Source of the DNA: Triglochin maritima
Taxonomy: Eukaryota > Streptophyta > Magnoliopsida > Alismatales > Juncaginaceae
DNA length: 64,000 bases
Assembly: GCA_963682175.1 (NCBI GenBank)
Contig: OY821793.1
Span: forward strand, 24,139,493-24,203,492
Direction of reading: 5' to 3'
Positions 1-12,868 of the stretch are shown piece after piece. How positions within the stretch are numbered: the first letter of the stretch is position 1; the number at the start of each line of letters is the position of its first letter. The notes under the pieces are model-generated. The model saw only the letters and a list, made by a program, of their open reading frames with translations. It did not search any database and was not told the DNA's origin. The position numbers were made by a program, and so were the translations under genes.

Positions 1-328
1 TTTGGTGGAACCGACTTTTCATTTAGTGTTAATTTTAGCATCTTTCAAGAAAAGATTACATATACCACTTACGGATTTACCCCCAAAAAAAACAAGACAT
101 AATTTTATTTGTAGAAATTGATTTAATTTGTACTATTATCCTATGTATAAGATCAATGCGAGATTGGTGATTTAGGAACATTCAAATTGTAATTCATTGT
201 TTTATAAGTCATTATTTTTTATTCGTTTGTTTAATTTCTAGTTATATTATACTTAATATTTTATTTAGGCTTGAGCTACACTAAATCATATTGCACAAGA
301 AAGTAGAAATCAAATGTGCTTTAACAAT
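1..328. other. AT-rich flank, no gene seen
   Basis: No coding or RNA signal is visible. The last five bases before the retrotransposon, ATTAA at 329-333, are its target-site duplication. Confidence 0.6.
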
Positions 329-333
329 ATTAA

Positions 334-2259
334 TGTAACGCCCCCCGTTCCGCACACGGGACACAGCACACCAAAAGGACTGAAGAACATATACAGAGAG
401 GGTATAAATCATATAACACGACCACGGGGTCTCAAAACATATTTATATATATACATAAAAATATGTTACATCCAGGTACTGAATTACGGAAGGAAAATAC
501 ATAAGGAACTCTATCCCTGCTACATATGAGGGAGAGACAAAAAGATAAGGAGACCAACACTGAGCTCGACGAATCCAGTCCACGCGTCCCTAGCCCAAGT
601 CGCCTCCAGCCATGCTCCACCTAAGGCACCACTCCTGCACACGCGTGCCACGCCTGAGTCTACAATAACTCAGTACACCACAAGCAAAAAGAAAAGGGTC
701 TCGCAAAACCACCCTCTCGGAGCCTACTGTACCCCACAAAGTCCTGACCATCTGCTGACCCACGCAGCTACTCCCACAAGGCGAGTTCCTGCACCTGAAC
801 CCCCTTGCATGAACCACGTGGCGTCACACCGCACCACTCCCACCTATGGGCCAGCGAGCAAAGCTCCACAGCTGCCACTCCCAGGTATGGATGCACAGAC
901 CGATCACACCAATCTGACCCAAGGAAAAATCAACCTGACCCCAGGACACGTGTCGACACCTCTGACCGTGCTGGGAACCCTGGGGAGGGTGACCACCCCA
1001 CCATCCACTCTCCCAACAAGGAGAGGTCACACAGGTAAATAATAATTTACCCAAACTCGCAAAAACACAATCAAACGCATGATCTAAAAGAAAACACATC
1101 CACAAGGTAGATATCCAACAATTAAAAGACTATCCACACCAACCAACATATGATTTCAACTCACATAACAATATTAGAATCACAACATAAAGCACATGCT
1201 CTTAAAAACATGAATAAATCTACATAATCTACAAGACTTAAAAAGGCACACATACGTCTTAGTATTTCATCAAGCATATGAACATGTCATTATTCCTGTC
1301 AACCTATTGCATACTCCATCTATCCTTTCCAAGGCATATTATAGATCCAAAATCACATCTATTCAATTTAATAACTAACACTTGTTAAGCATGCATACCC
1401 CAACAAGAAAGCATGATTTAACCATCACCACAAGTCATTAAATATGAAAATGAGCATATCAAGGATTGATTTTCGAAAATCAAACATCAACCAACATGTA
1501 AGACTATTCCAAGATCAACAATTATATATACAATGTTTTAAGGAACCATGATTCTCCAACAGGAATTGAAAGTGACCCAAAATCAGACTGACTTTCAATC
1601 CAAAACTAATAAATCATTTAATATCAATGACTCATGCAAAAGCCTACTGTCAACTAACAATATCTTCAACAACATGACACATCAAGCTATCTACGTGACA
1701 TTCAAGCAAGCAAGGTCAAAATCAGCAAAATATAAACTAATGGAAGACCAGGACAGCATGGCATTCATGTTTAACAAGGGCTTGCATTGGCAGGAGATTA
1801 AGCTAACACCACAATAATCCTACCACGAGATCCACCCATCACCACTTGCGAGACCCCCGGTCCAGCACAACAAACCAGGCAGCACTAAAGCCTGCGAAGC
1901 CCAACACGACGACCCGGACCATCCCGGCACCGACGATGCCATCCCTAATCCGACCACACACCTCACTCCCACAACCACACCATCTAGGACACTAGCTAGG
2001 GAAAACCGACAATGGTGGCGTACCTAACCGAGACGTGCCTCCGGCGAGCTTCTCCACTACGCCAACGTCTCCACCCGCACGATCTACCGCCAATCGCCGG
2101 ATCAACGAGGTTGAAGGAAGCGAGGAAGGCTTGGAAGGGAAGAAGATGGGTTTGGAGAGAAAAAGAAAAAGTCGGCAGCAAGGTTGGTGAGGGATTTAAG
2201 GGGAATGGGATTAGGTTGGGTAAATATCAAATATTAGCCTAACAACCCAAAATATAACA
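334..2259 (-). repeat. 3' LTR of the chromovirus
   Basis: This is the downstream LTR in element orientation. It starts (minus strand) TGTTATATTTTGGG at 2259 and ends CGTTACA at 334. It differs from the other LTR at two positions. The small open frames inside it recur in the other LTR and look like chance frames, not genes. Confidence 0.95.
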
Positions 2260-5200
2260 ACCAACCCACCAAAAAAAAAGTTTTCGCCCACGAAAAATGA
2301 GAGAGAAAAACAACATACCGAAAAGCTCAGGGTACTTCTGACGCATGTCCGCTTCAACCTCCCACGTCGCCTCTCGACTGGTATGGTGTTGCCATCGGAC
2401 CTTCACCATCGGGATGACCCTCTTCCGCAACTGGTGCTCCATTCGGTCAACAATCTCAACTGGACCTTCCACGACTGACAAATCCGACTGTATTTCTGGC
2501 ATCTCTATTCCCAAAACATGAGATGGGTCAGTCACGTATCTCCTGAGCATAGATACATGGAACACATTGTGCAACCCAGACAATCGAGGTGGCAAGGCCA
2601 ACCGATAGGCCACTGACCCGATGCGATCCAAAATCTCGAACGGACCCACGTATCTTGGGCTTAGCTTTCCTCGGTGTCCAAACCTCATAACACCCTTAGC
2701 AGGAGAAACCCTCAAAAACACATGGTCACCAACATCAAACTCTAACTCGCGTCTGCGGCGGTCAGCGTAACTCTTCTGTCTGCTCTGAGCTGCAGCCAAT
2801 CTCTGCCTGATAACATCAACCTTCTCTGCACACTGCTGGATGATATCTGGCCCTATCAACTGTCTCTCGCCTACCTCGCCCCAACACGACGGTGACCTGC
2901 ATGGTCGCCCGTACAATGCCTCGAACGGTGCCATCCCAATACTAGCATGAAAGCTGTTATTGTACGCGAACTCGATCAAAGGTAGGTTCTCATCCCAACT
3001 GCCTGCCCAGTCCAGACTGCACGCTCTCAACATGTCCTCGAGTGTCTGTATGGTCCTCTCTGACTGACCGTCCGTTTGCGGGTGGAATGCTGTACTGAAC
3101 TTCAACCTCGTCCCGAGTGCCTTCTGCAGAGCTTCCCAAAATCGAGACGTGAAACGAGCATCTCGGTCTGAGATAATGGACACCGGTACTCCATGAAGTC
3201 TAACAATCTCATCGATGTAAAGTTGTGCCAAACCCTCCAACGGCAAGGTCATCCGCATCGCTAAGAAATGTGCTGATTTGGTCAAACGATCCACGATCAC
3301 CCAAATCGCGTCATGAAAACGCTTCGTCTTAGGCAAACCCGTGACGAAGTCCATAGTCACGTGCTCCCACTTCCACTCAGGAAGCTCAATCAGCTGCAAC
3401 AAACCTGCCGGCCTTTGATGCTCGATTTTTACCTGCTGGCAGACCAAGCACCGAGACACAAACTCAGCTATATCTCTCTTCATGCCCTGCCACCAGTAAT
3501 GTCTCTGCAAGTTTTTATACATCTTCGTACTCCCAGGGTGGATAGTGTATCTAGTACGATGAGCCTCCTCCATGATCTCTCTCCTCAAATTATCAGACGC
3601 TGGCACCCACAATCTGGTCCTGAACCTCAAACCTCCATCATGTGCCACTCGGAAGTCTGAACCCTCGGTCGCAGCTGACTTCATCAGCACTGACAACTTT
3701 GGGTCTTTTGCCTGTGCACGAACAATACGCTCAACGATGTCCAGCTCAACCCGCAACCCAGCAAAAACTACTCTCTCATGCAAGGCTGCAAATGGTTGCC
3801 ACCGTGCTAAGTCCTCAATCAACTGAGATCGACTGACTCGCAAACTGGCCGCGGAACCCTCCCATTTCCGACTCAAGGCGTCGGCTACAGAGTTCGCCTT
3901 CCCTGGATGGTAGGCGATCGTGAAGTCATAGTCCTTGATGAACTCAAGCCATCGACGTTGCCTCATGTTTAGCTCTTTCTGTGAGAATAAGTACTTCAGA
4001 CTCTGATGATCTGTAAACACCTCAAACTGCTCCCCATAAAGATAATGCCTCCAGATCTTCAGTGCGTACACAACTGCAGCAAGCTCCAGATCATGGGTGG
4101 GATAATTACGCTCGTGAACCTTCAGCTGCCTCGAAGCGTAGGCCACGACACTCCCTCTCTGCATCAGAACGCATCCTAAACCAGTGGTTGATGCATCACT
4201 GTAAATCACAAACCCACCGCTACCACTAGGAATAGTCAAAATCGGTGCAGTCGTCAACCGCCTCTTCAACTCTTGAAAGCAATCCTCACACTCTTGTGAC
4301 CAAACAAACTTCACCCCCTTCTTGGTCAGTGCGGTCATCGGAGATGCAATCTTCGAAAAATCCTGGATGAAACGTCGGTAGTAGCCTGCCAGGCCTACGA
4401 AACTCCTGACCTCTGTCACCGATGTAGGGGTCTGCCACTGCGTCACAGCCTCAATCTTTACAGGGTCCACAGAGATCCCATCCTTTGACACGATGTGCCC
4501 AAGGAAGGCCACGCTATCAAGCCAAAACTCGCACTTTGAGTATTTGGCGTACAATTGTTGTTGTCTCAGCACTTCCAAAACAATCCGCAGGTGCTCCTTA
4601 TGTGTGTCTTGGTCTGGAGAGTAGACCAAGATGTCGTCCACAAAAACTATCACAAACTGATCCAAAAATGGCTTAAAAACCCTGTTCATCAAATCCATAA
4701 ACGCCGCAGGCGCGTTCGTCAATCCGAAAGGCAGCACCAGGAACTCATAGTGCCCATATCTCGTGCGAAAGGCTGACTTCGGTACATCATCATCTTTGAT
4801 CCTCAACTGATGGTACCCAGATCGCAGATCAATCTTCGAGAAAACTCTCGCGGTCTGCAGTTGGTCAAAAAGGTCGTCTATCCTCGGCAAAGGATAACGG
4901 TTCCTAACTGTTACCTTGTTCAGCATCCGATAATCGATGCACATCCTCATCGACCCATCTTTCTTCTTCACGAATAAAACAGGTGCCCCCCATGGTGAAA
5001 CACTTGGCCGGATGAACCCCTTGTCCATTAAGTCCTGTAGCTGAACCTTCAACTCTGACAACTCTGCTGGTGCCATCCTGTACGGTGCCTTTGACAAAGG
5101 CATCGTACCGGGAAGCAGGTCGATGGCGAACTCGATCTCTCGGTGTGGCGGTAGCCCCTCCAAGTCGTCTGGAAACACATCGACGAACTCTTCAACTATC

Positions 5201-6801
5201 TCCACATCCTCCAAGCTCGGTCGTTGCACATCCGACAACACTGCACTCGCCAGAAAAGCTGCACAACCCTGACTCAAAAGTCTATGAGCCTTCAGTGCGG
5301 ATATGATGACGCGACCCTCTTTGCTACGTATGCCACGTATCACTAGGCTCTGCCCCACGCCTCTCGGAATCAGAATTTTCCGTTCTCGACAATGCACTTG
5401 CACATCATACCGGGACAACCAGTCCATTCCCAATATTACGTCAAAGTCCACCATAGGCAACAACACCAGGTCTGTTGGAAAGCTCTCACCGTCCGACTCA
5501 ATTGGCACATCTAAAAGATACTTATCCAACGCAAGCCTCTCTCCTACTGGGGTGCTGACCTCGAGACGAGAGGTCAGACTCTGGGGGCTAAGGTTTAAAG
5601 CACTCGCAAATCCTTCGGAGATGAAGGAATGTGTCGCACCACTATCAAACAAAATCCTAGCAACGTGACTTAAAACGACAAGCGTACCTTCCACCACGTC
5701 AGCAGATGCTGCAGCAGACTCCTCCAACCGCGCAGCAAAAACTCGCCCTCCTGGCCTCACCGTACCCGCACTCATCCGACCACTAGCTGCATCAGACCTC
5801 TGGGCCCTGCAGTCACGTGCCAGGTGTCCTAGTTTCCCGCACTTGAAGCATGACCTCTGTGCACTGCCCCTGCTGGTACTGACATTACCACTGCCACTAG
5901 TACTGGCTGCTCCACTGCGCCTCGGGCAGTCTCGTGCGCGATGCCCGTGCTGGTCGCACACGTAGCATGCTCCAGACACTAGCCCCCCAGCCTCCACTGA
6001 TCTTAGCCTTTTGTCCGGGCGACCCCCGAACCCAAACCTGCTCTGACTGCGGTCACGACGTTTGCCACCTCCAAACGCCGCCGCCCGATCACCGTCGCGC
6101 CTTGTAATCATGACATCTGGCTGTCGGGTCTGCGACGCCTCATCCAAGCTCATCGCGATCTCTAGGGCCTCCTCCAGCGTCTGCGGCCTGCCTGAAAGAA
6201 CTTGCATCCGCAACTGCTTCGTCAAACCATCAATGAACTTTCTCGCCCTCAACTTAGGCGTGCTGACGATCGCGGCACCGTACCTCTCCAAGGAACTGAA
6301 CTTGAAAATATACTGCTCTAAACTCAGGTCTCCCTGCTGCAATGCCAAGAACTCTCGTTGCAACCGATCACGAACGTGCTGTGGAAAGTACTTCTTCTGG
6401 AATTCTCCCAAGAACTCTTCCCAGCTAATCGTTGCTGATCCTCCAAAAACCACAGCCATCGTGGACCTCCACCAACAGGATGCCATCCCCACTAGGACGT
6501 AAGTGGCCAGCTTCACCTGGCGCTCTGGTGGGCAGTCAATCGCCTCCAAAATCAATTGGATCCTATAGATCCAATCCTCAGCAACCTCAGGGCTCATGCC
6601 ACCCTCAAACGTCGGCGGATGTTGACGCATGAATCGATCAAGCACCTCCCCTCCGCCATCCCGAGGCGGCCCTCGAGCGTGCTCCTCCATGAATGCCCCG
6701 ATGCGCTCCATCTGCTCGCGCATGGCCTGCTGATCTTCCTCCAATGAGCTAGGTGTACCAGGGTCCACGCGTCTCAATCTCGGCGCTCGACGGGGTGGCA
6801 T
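2239..6801 (-). CDS. Gag-Pol polyprotein with chromodomain
   Basis: A single intact frame of 1520 aa encodes the structural and enzymatic proteins of the retrotransposon. The first ATG is at 6801; an in-frame TAA lies at 6825-6823. Visible parts: gag with the WW-containing retrotransposon gag region (about 60-190); two CCHC zinc knuckles (279-292, 318-331); aspartic protease with DSGATHSF (D386); reverse transcriptase (about 570-750) with FVDD at 720-723; RNase H with D869 and D931; integrase with the HHCC finger (H1081, H1088, C1118, C1121) and catalytic D1151, D1212, E1248; a GPF module near 1386; a chromodomain at about 1445-1494. Chromodomains are known to direct such elements to heterochromatin. 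No frameshift or stop is seen. Oddly, the frame runs through the tract before the 3' LTR and stops 21 nt inside that LTR. Confidence 0.96.
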   Translation of the reverse strand: MPPRRAPRLRRVDPGTPSSLEEDQQAMREQMERIGAFMEEHARGPPRDGGGEVLDRFMRQHPPTFEGGMSPEVAEDWIYRIQLILEAIDCPPERQVKLATYVLVGMASCWWRSTMAVVFGGSATISWEEFLGEFQKKYFPQHVRDRLQREFLALQQGDLSLEQYIFKFSSLERYGAAIVSTPKLRARKFIDGLTKQLRMQVLSGRPQTLEEALEIAMSLDEASQTRQPDVMITRRDGDRAAAFGGGKRRDRSQSRFGFGGRPDKRLRSVEAGGLVSGACYVCDQHGHRARDCPRRSGAASTSGSGNVSTSRGSAQRSCFKCGKLGHLARDCRAQRSDAASGRMSAGTVRPGGRVFAARLEESAAASADVVEGTLVVLSHVARILFDSGATHSFISEGFASALNLSPQSLTSRLEVSTPVGERLALDKYLLDVPIESDGESFPTDLVLLPMVDFDVILGMDWLSRYDVQVHCRERKILIPRGVGQSLVIRGIRSKEGRVIISALKAHRLLSQGCAAFLASAVLSDVQRPSLEDVEIVEEFVDVFPDDLEGLPPHREIEFAIDLLPGTMPLSKAPYRMAPAELSELKVQLQDLMDKGFIRPSVSPWGAPVLFVKKKDGSMRMCIDYRMLNKVTVRNRYPLPRIDDLFDQLQTARVFSKIDLRSGYHQLRIKDDDVPKSAFRTRYGHYEFLVLPFGLTNAPAAFMDLMNRVFKPFLDQFVIVFVDDILVYSPDQDTHKEHLRIVLEVLRQQQLYAKYSKCEFWLDSVAFLGHIVSKDGISVDPVKIEAVTQWQTPTSVTEVRSFVGLAGYYRRFIQDFSKIASPMTALTKKGVKFVWSQECEDCFQELKRRLTTAPILTIPSGSGGFVIYSDASTTGLGCVLMQRGSVVAYASRQLKVHERNYPTHDLELAAVVYALKIWRHYLYGEQFEVFTDHQSLKYLFSQKELNMRQRRWLEFIKDYDFTIAYHPGKANSVADALSRKWEGSAASLRVSRSQLIEDLARWQPFAALHERVVFAGLRVELDIVERIVRAQAKDPKLSVLMKSAATEGSDFRVAHDGGLRFRTRLWVPASDNLRREIMEEAHRTRYTIHPGSTKMYKNLQRHYWWQGMKRDIAEFVSRCLVCQQVKIEHQRPAGLLQLIELPEWKWEHVTMDFVTGLPKTKRFHDAIWVIVDRLTKSAHFLAMRMTLPLEGLAQLYIDEIVRLHGVPVSIISDRDARFTSRFWEALQKALGTRLKFSTAFHPQTDGQSERTIQTLEDMLRACSLDWAGSWDENLPLIEFAYNNSFHASIGMAPFEALYGRPCRSPSCWGEVGERQLIGPDIIQQCAEKVDVIRQRLAAAQSRQKSYADRRRRELEFDVGDHVFLRVSPAKGVMRFGHRGKLSPRYVGPFEILDRIGSVAYRLALPPRLSGLHNVFHVSMLRRYVTDPSHVLGIEMPEIQSDLSVVEGPVEIVDRMEHQLRKRVIPMVKVRWQHHTSREATWEVEADMRQKYPELFGMLFFSLIFRGRKLFFWWVGCYILGC
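2260..2280 (-). other. Putative polypurine-tract position, atypical
   Basis: On the minus strand the bases directly before the 3' LTR are a T9 run followed by GGTGGGTTGGT. Plus-strand priming normally uses a purine run here. This tract is G/T-rich instead, and it also encodes the C-terminal residues of Gag-Pol. I identify it only by position. Confidence 0.5.
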
Positions 6802-6891
6802 CTGCTTACACCCAAGAAACAATTAGATGAAAACATCACTCTACCTCACTACTGGCCTAAACTTAGGTTGTACGACAATGGACTGACCTGA

Positions 6892-6903
6892 GCTCTGATA
6901 CCA
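6892..6903 (-). other. Primer-binding site, initiator-Met tRNA type
   Basis: On the minus strand TGGTATCAGAGC lies 4 nt inside the 5' LTR. It is the standard plant initiator-methionine tRNA complement used by many LTR retrotransposons to start reverse transcription. Confidence 0.93.
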
Positions 6904-6907
6904 AAAC

Positions 6908-8833
6908 TGTAACGCCCCCCGTTCCGCACACGGGACACAGCACACCAAAAGGACTGAAGAACATATACAGAGAGGGTATAAATCATATAACACGACCACG
7001 GGGTCTCAAAACATATTTATATATATACATAAAAATATGTTACATCCAGGTACTGAATTACGGAAGGAAAATACATAAGGAACTCTATCCCTGCTACATA
7101 TGAGGGAGAGACAAAAAGATAAGGAGACCAACACTGAGCTCGACGAATCCAGTCCACGCGTCCCTAGCCCAAGTCGCCTCCAGCCATGCTCCACCTAAGG
7201 CACCACTCCTGCACACGCGTGCCACGCCTGAGTCTACAATAACTCAGTACACCACAAGCAAAAAGAAAAGGGTCTCGCAAAACCACCCTCTCGGAGCCTA
7301 CTGTACCCCACAAAGTCCTGACCATCTGCTGACCCACGCAGCTACTCCCACAAGGCGAGTTCCTGCACCTGAACCCCCTTGCATGAACCACGTGGCGTCA
7401 CACCGCACCACTCCCACCTATGGGCCAGCGAGCAAAGCTCCACAGCTGTCACTCCCAGGTATGGATGCACAGACCGATCACACCAATCTGACCCAAGGAA
7501 AAATCAACCTGACCCCAGGACACGTGTCGACACCTCTGACCGTGCTGGGAACCCTGGGGAGGGTGACCACCCCACCATCCACTCTCCCAACAAGGAGAGG
7601 TCACACAGGTAAATAATAATTTACCCAAACTCGCAAAAACACAATCAAACGCATGATCTAAAAGAAAACACATCCACAAGGTAGATATCCAACAATTAAA
7701 AGACTATCCACACCAACCAACATATGATTTCAACTCACATAACAATATTAGAATCACAACATAAAGCACATGCTCTTAAAAACATGAATAAATCTACATA
7801 ATCTACAAGACTTAAAAAGGCACACATACGTCTTAGTATTTCATCAAGCATATGAACATGTCATTATTCCTGTCAACCTATTGCATACTCCATCTATCCT
7901 TTCCAAGGCATATTATAGATCCAAAATCACATCTATTCAATTTAATAACTAACACTTGTTAAGCATGCATACCCCAACAAGAAAGCATGATTTAACCATC
8001 ACCACAAGTCATTAAATATGAAAATGAGCATATCAAGGATTGATTTTCGAAAATCAAACATCAACCAACATGTAAGACTATTCCAAGATCAACAATTATA
8101 TATACAATGTTTTAAGGAACCATGATTCTCCAACAGGAATTGAAAGTGACCCAAAATCAGACTGACTTTCAATCCAAAACTAATAAATCATTTAATATCA
8201 ATGACTCATGCAAAAGCCTACTGTCAACTAACAATATCTTCAACAACATGACACATCAAGCTATCTACGTGACATTCAAGCAAGCAAGGTCAAAATCAGC
8301 AAAATATAAACTAATGGAAGACCAGGACAGCATGGCATTCATGTTTAACAAGGGCTTGCATTGGCAGGAGATTAAGCTAACACCACAATAATCCTACCAC
8401 GAGATCCACCCATCACCACTTGCGAGACCCCCGGTCCAGCACAACAAACCAGGCAGCACTAAAGCCTGCGAAGCCCAACACGACGACCCGGACCATCCCG
8501 GCACCGACGATGCCATCCCTAATCCGACCACACACCTCACTCCCACAACCACACCATCTAGGACACTAGCTAGGGAAAACCGACAATGGTGGCGTACCTA
8601 ACCGAGACGTGCCTCCGGCGAGCTTCTCCACTACGCCAACGTCTCCACCCGCACGATCTACCGCCAATCGCCGGATCAACGAGGTTGAAGGAAGCGAGGA
8701 AGGCTTGGAAGGGAAGAAGATGGGTTTGGAGAGAAAAAGAAAAAGTCGGCAGCAAGGTTGGTGAGGGATTTAAGGGGAATGGGATTAGGTTGGGTAAATA
8801 TCAAATATTACCCTAACAACCCAAAATATAACA
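6908..8833 (-). repeat. 5' LTR of the chromovirus
   Basis: This is the promoter-bearing LTR in element orientation, ending at the primer-binding site. It is nearly identical to 334-2259, offset by 6574 bases. The target duplication ATTAA follows at 8834-8838. Confidence 0.95.
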
Positions 8834-8838
8834 ATTAA

Positions 8839-11800
8839 ATTATTGAGTTTTGCTGGCAATACAATTAAAATCAAATGCGATTTGTATTTTTCCATGAAGA
8901 AGTATAATTTATAGCTATTAATGTCATAATATTATCGTATTTTTTTCATAATAATGTTTCTTATGCAACTTGAAATAAATACTATTGCCAACTAAATATG
9001 GAACTTTTGCAAAACTAAGATTATAGTTTTAGTAAATTATATATTAAGATGCAATAAATGAAAGAGTTTGGGGGGAAGAAAGAGAATCCACCATCCATTT
9101 GACAAGGAATGGTTTTAGGATTTAGTGAATTGGAATTCTACTAGAATCGGAGAGGAACCAGATCCCCCCAGACCACATAGATTGCAGAAACAAATAGTGT
9201 CTCACATGTGTTCCATGTCAGATTGTGGGCAAAAAAGATGACTATGATATGCCAAAAGATAGGATTACACTCAGGTAGTGTAATGGGAAAGGAGGTGTGG
9301 TTTGATGAGTTCCAACTTGAAATGTGCACTTTTGTCACATGGAAAGAAAAGGTGAAAAATGAGGAAAATGACAAGAGGGTGGAAAGAAATGTAGGTGTCT
9401 TGTGGCAATCATTTCTTACCTAGATAAGATAATATGTGGGGGAATGAGCTTTAATTGTAAGTTCCATGTGTGGTGCGTGTGTGCCATCTCCTTTTGGGAT
9501 CTCTTTAGTGTTTCTTGTTTAGGAGATTTCATCGTCCTTCTACTCATGATAGTCATCTTTTACCATAGATAGATGTTTAATTGTGTTGCATTCATGGTGA
9601 GAGGGTTGTGTTCTTGAAGTCTTGTTTTAGAAGATTGGAGAAGGAAAGCAAAGGAACAATACCATGTAAATTCAATGGTTATTTATGATAATCCAGGGTG
9701 TAAGCTACAAATGGTCGTAGTTGTTGGAGCAATACTTAAAATTGGTTAGCTTAGCTAACTCAGCTTATCGCCATATCGAAGTTTGTGGTTAAGAAGAACT
9801 GAAAAAAACTCACTTTTCCTGAAATAAATCTTCAACTAGGTGGTAAGAAAATTGAGGTTCAACTATAAGTTGTAACTCAATAGCTATTAATCCCCCTGGA
9901 TTTTGGGGTATTAGTCAGTTTCTAAGGAACCTTTGGCATTTCAACTCCCATGGATTTTTGATTCCTCTAAATTCTGTCATCTTGGATTGTCATTTCAAAT
10001 TCCAACTCTCTGACTTGAAATCCTGGCTCACCCATATTTTCGGGCAAAAACCTAGTATCTCTTCATCGACTACCCAAGTGGTGATCAAGTGTTCTTGTAG
10101 TCCTACAAGTTTATTTGATATAATTTCCATGGTATATGGATATTCCATAATGCATTTTTATGTTTCCTCTTTAGCAATTTGCATTTAAGAAATGGTCACG
10201 TAATCATATTAATCAGATAAGCCTGCATTGGCTGTCATTGTAACATTAGGGTTTATTGTTTCCAGCCAACACCAACTCACCACACCAAAAATTCTTTTAT
10301 GTCACATACTCAAACTAGATTATATGACTATATTTTGACCCTCCAATAACATGTCATGCATGCTCATGCACACATTATTATATAAGGATTAATGCAGTCA
10401 AGGTTATGCAGAGTCTAAATATCAAGTAATTGAAGTCTAGTTAAGGTTACAGCTCTGTATATATTCCTTGCTGGTTGCATGCTGCCAACCTGTTCTAACC
10501 TGCACTAATCAATTAGTTTATCCTACTTGGGTTTGTCCATTCCTGTTTATCACTTTCATATGACCCATGAAACAATTAATTTATGTGTCATGGACAGTTG
10601 CTTTTCTTAAAGTCGAATAATATATGCCTAAGTCAAGTGGGTGAGTTGGATGAGGTGTGGTGCACTAAATTGAGTAAATATTATTATTAGTCTTCTTTAC
10701 TAATTCTTACATGTGATTAGATCATTAAGTTGTGGGTATACATTGAATTTTCTAAGTTATTAAAATTGATTTGGTGGAAATTTTTTAACTTGAGTTCATG
10801 AGATGATTTCCTTTAAAAAATAATAAAACTACAAAAAAAACCCTGTAAAACTCCAAAATGCTGCAAATTAAATTAATTGTTTTATCCAATTCTAATTTAT
10901 GACAAACTTTCAAACCAACAAGCAAAACGTCAACCTCAAATGAGTTACAAGTTACAACTCCTGAAATTCAGAAGCAAGGGTTTAAATAGACATGCTTGGG
11001 CCGACAACTTTACCTGATGGTATTTAGGAGTAGTTATATATCAGAGCCAAAATTGTACATAATATGATATTGGTTTTGCATTATTAATACATATTACCGT
11101 GGTGTAACAAAAACTTGTCACGTTAAGCTTATTTTTTTTAAAGAAATATCTTATAGATTGGGATTTTTGTAGGGAAAAGGTTCATGATGAATATAAAATG
11201 TAAAACATTCAATTGTATGCTCTTAGAAAATCAATCAAGAATGTTATTGCTTAAGGAATAATATAAATGTTAATGAAACTTAGGACCCAATTAGTCCCTT
11301 CTTCTGAAACAATTTTTGGTTGAATAGAAGTCTGCAAACGAATCGATTCCAACTGTCGGAGAGGATTGAGGATTTTTCTATATATTATATTTTATATAGT
11401 TGTCTCCTACAATACATAAAATGATTAAAACTAGTATTAAAATTAGCAAGTAGGAAGCCCCACGTGTTAACAACATGATCCGCATCGGTTTATATTGGAT
11501 TTTTTTTGCTTCTAGAGGGTACCTAACTTCAACTAACTATTTATTTTAAGAGGTCGCCAATTAGCTAGATATTATACAATAAAAATTTGAATATATTATA
11601 TGAATGACAGTACTAGTGAAAAATGATCCCTTCTACTTAAGCCATTTTAAGGATATTGTGTTGTTTATTAAGGAGTATTTATATATAATATAATTTAATT
11701 ATAAGAATCTGTGTCTTGAAATAGTTAAAATTAAAGGTTGTGAACCGACCAAGTAAATCTAATTCTTATTTCGGCTTAGAGTGGAAGTGGATGAAATCAT

Positions 11801-11896
11801 TTCAAAAAGTATAAGAACCTGGAACTCTTGAAATTGGACTTCTAGGATTTTAATAAGTTTTTTTACAAACCAATCAATCACGATGAAGTATCCAGA
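8839..11896. other. Intergenic, no gene recognised
   Basis: About 3 kb of AT-rich DNA. Open frames are short and show no family I recognise. The AAAAC at 11897-11901 is the left target duplication of the next solo LTR. Confidence 0.55.
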
Positions 11897-11990
11897 AAAA
11901 CTGTAACGTCCTCGAACAGCGGAAAATTTAAAATTTAAAACATACAAACAACGGAGGACATTACCAAGAAAATACATCAGGTGCACCAAC

Positions 11991-11991
<1 letters not shown>

Positions 11992-12057
<66 letters not shown>
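11992..12057. repeat. (TA)33 microsatellite
   Basis: Sixty-six bases of perfect TA repeat inside the solo LTR, likely length-variable. Confidence 0.97.
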
Positions 12058-12061
<4 letters not shown>

Positions 12062-12328
12062 TCTGAGTTTACAACAAGAGGTGATTACATCAAAAGCTAT
12101 AAGATAAAATGTACAACGTAATCACAACAACCTCAAAAGGAGGGGAAAGCAGGATCTGTCCCAGAAGCTCTTCTCTGCAGTCACCACCCCCCTAACGCTG
12201 CTCACGGCCTGAAAGCAGACAATAAATGTCTGAGTTTCCAGAAGGAAACCCAGTATGCCAAACCCTAACACATATATGAACAATAATGAAATATGTAATG
12301 AGTAATGAATAGAACAACATACACAATC

Positions 12329-12680
12329 CGGTCTCAGGGGTCCTCTCACCCCAACCCACCAACACAAGTGCACACACGGCACTGCCGGTACAGTCACGGC
12401 CACACAACCGGGTCTCAAGGGTCCTCTCACCCCAACCCCACAACACACACGTGCACACAAGGCACCGCCGGAAAATCCTCGGTCACGGGTCTCAAGGGTC
12501 CTCTCACCCCAACCCCACAACACACACGTGCACACAAGGCACTGCCGGAAAATCCTCGGCCACGGGTCTCAAGGGTCCTCTCACCCCAACCCCACAACAC
12601 ACACGTGCACACAAGGCACTGCCGGAAAATCCTCGGCCACGGGTCTCAAGGGTCCTCTCACCCCAACCCCACAACACACG
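12329..12680. repeat. 77-bp tandem array in the solo LTR
   Basis: The anchor GGGTCTCAAGGGTCCTCTC recurs at 12410, 12487, 12564 and 12641, exactly 77 bp apart, with a diverged first copy near 12329. Because 77 is not a multiple of 3, several frames stay open on both strands; these are not genes. A second local duplication of about 74 bp follows (ATCGGGCG-CAGTCCGTGCC near 12695 and 12769). Confidence 0.95.
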
Positions 12681-12868
12681 CTACTCATACCACTATCGGG
12701 CGACAGTCCGTGCCGTTGCCCAAAAGGCCGGAGAGACGAGCCGCTTTCAAGCGTACGAGCACCCAACCATCGGGCGCCAGTCCGTGCCGTTGCCCCCCGT
12801 GAGGCCGGAGAGACGAGGCGCCGTCAAGTGTATTCATAAAACCACGAATCCGCCAAAAACAGCAGAAA

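Larger units (their letters stand above)
334..8833 (-). mobile_element. Full-length Ty3/gypsy chromovirus, Tekay/Del type
   Basis: A complete LTR retrotransposon of 8500 bp read on the minus strand. Two 1926-bp LTRs (334-2259 and 6908-8833) have TG...CA ends, and the element is flanked by an exact 5-bp duplication, ATTAA, at 329-333 and 8834-8838. Between the LTRs lie a primer-binding site, one gag-pol reading frame with a C-terminal chromodomain, and a short tract before the 3' LTR. The chromodomain and the order protease, RT, RNase H, integrase place it among chromoviruses; the end of the protein resembles the Tekay/Del lineage. Comparing the LTRs by eye I find two mismatches (875 versus 7449, and 2237 versus 8811), so the insertion is recent. 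It may still be able to move. Confidence 0.96.

Noticed and set aside
805..1105. Overlapping 77-93 aa frames on both strands in the LTR, repeated at 7379-7679
   Set aside because: They are duplicated only because the LTR is duplicated, and no family is recognisable.
1548..1817. 89-aa frame, identical at 8122-8391
   Set aside because: Inside the LTR; identity reflects recent LTR duplication, not protein selection.
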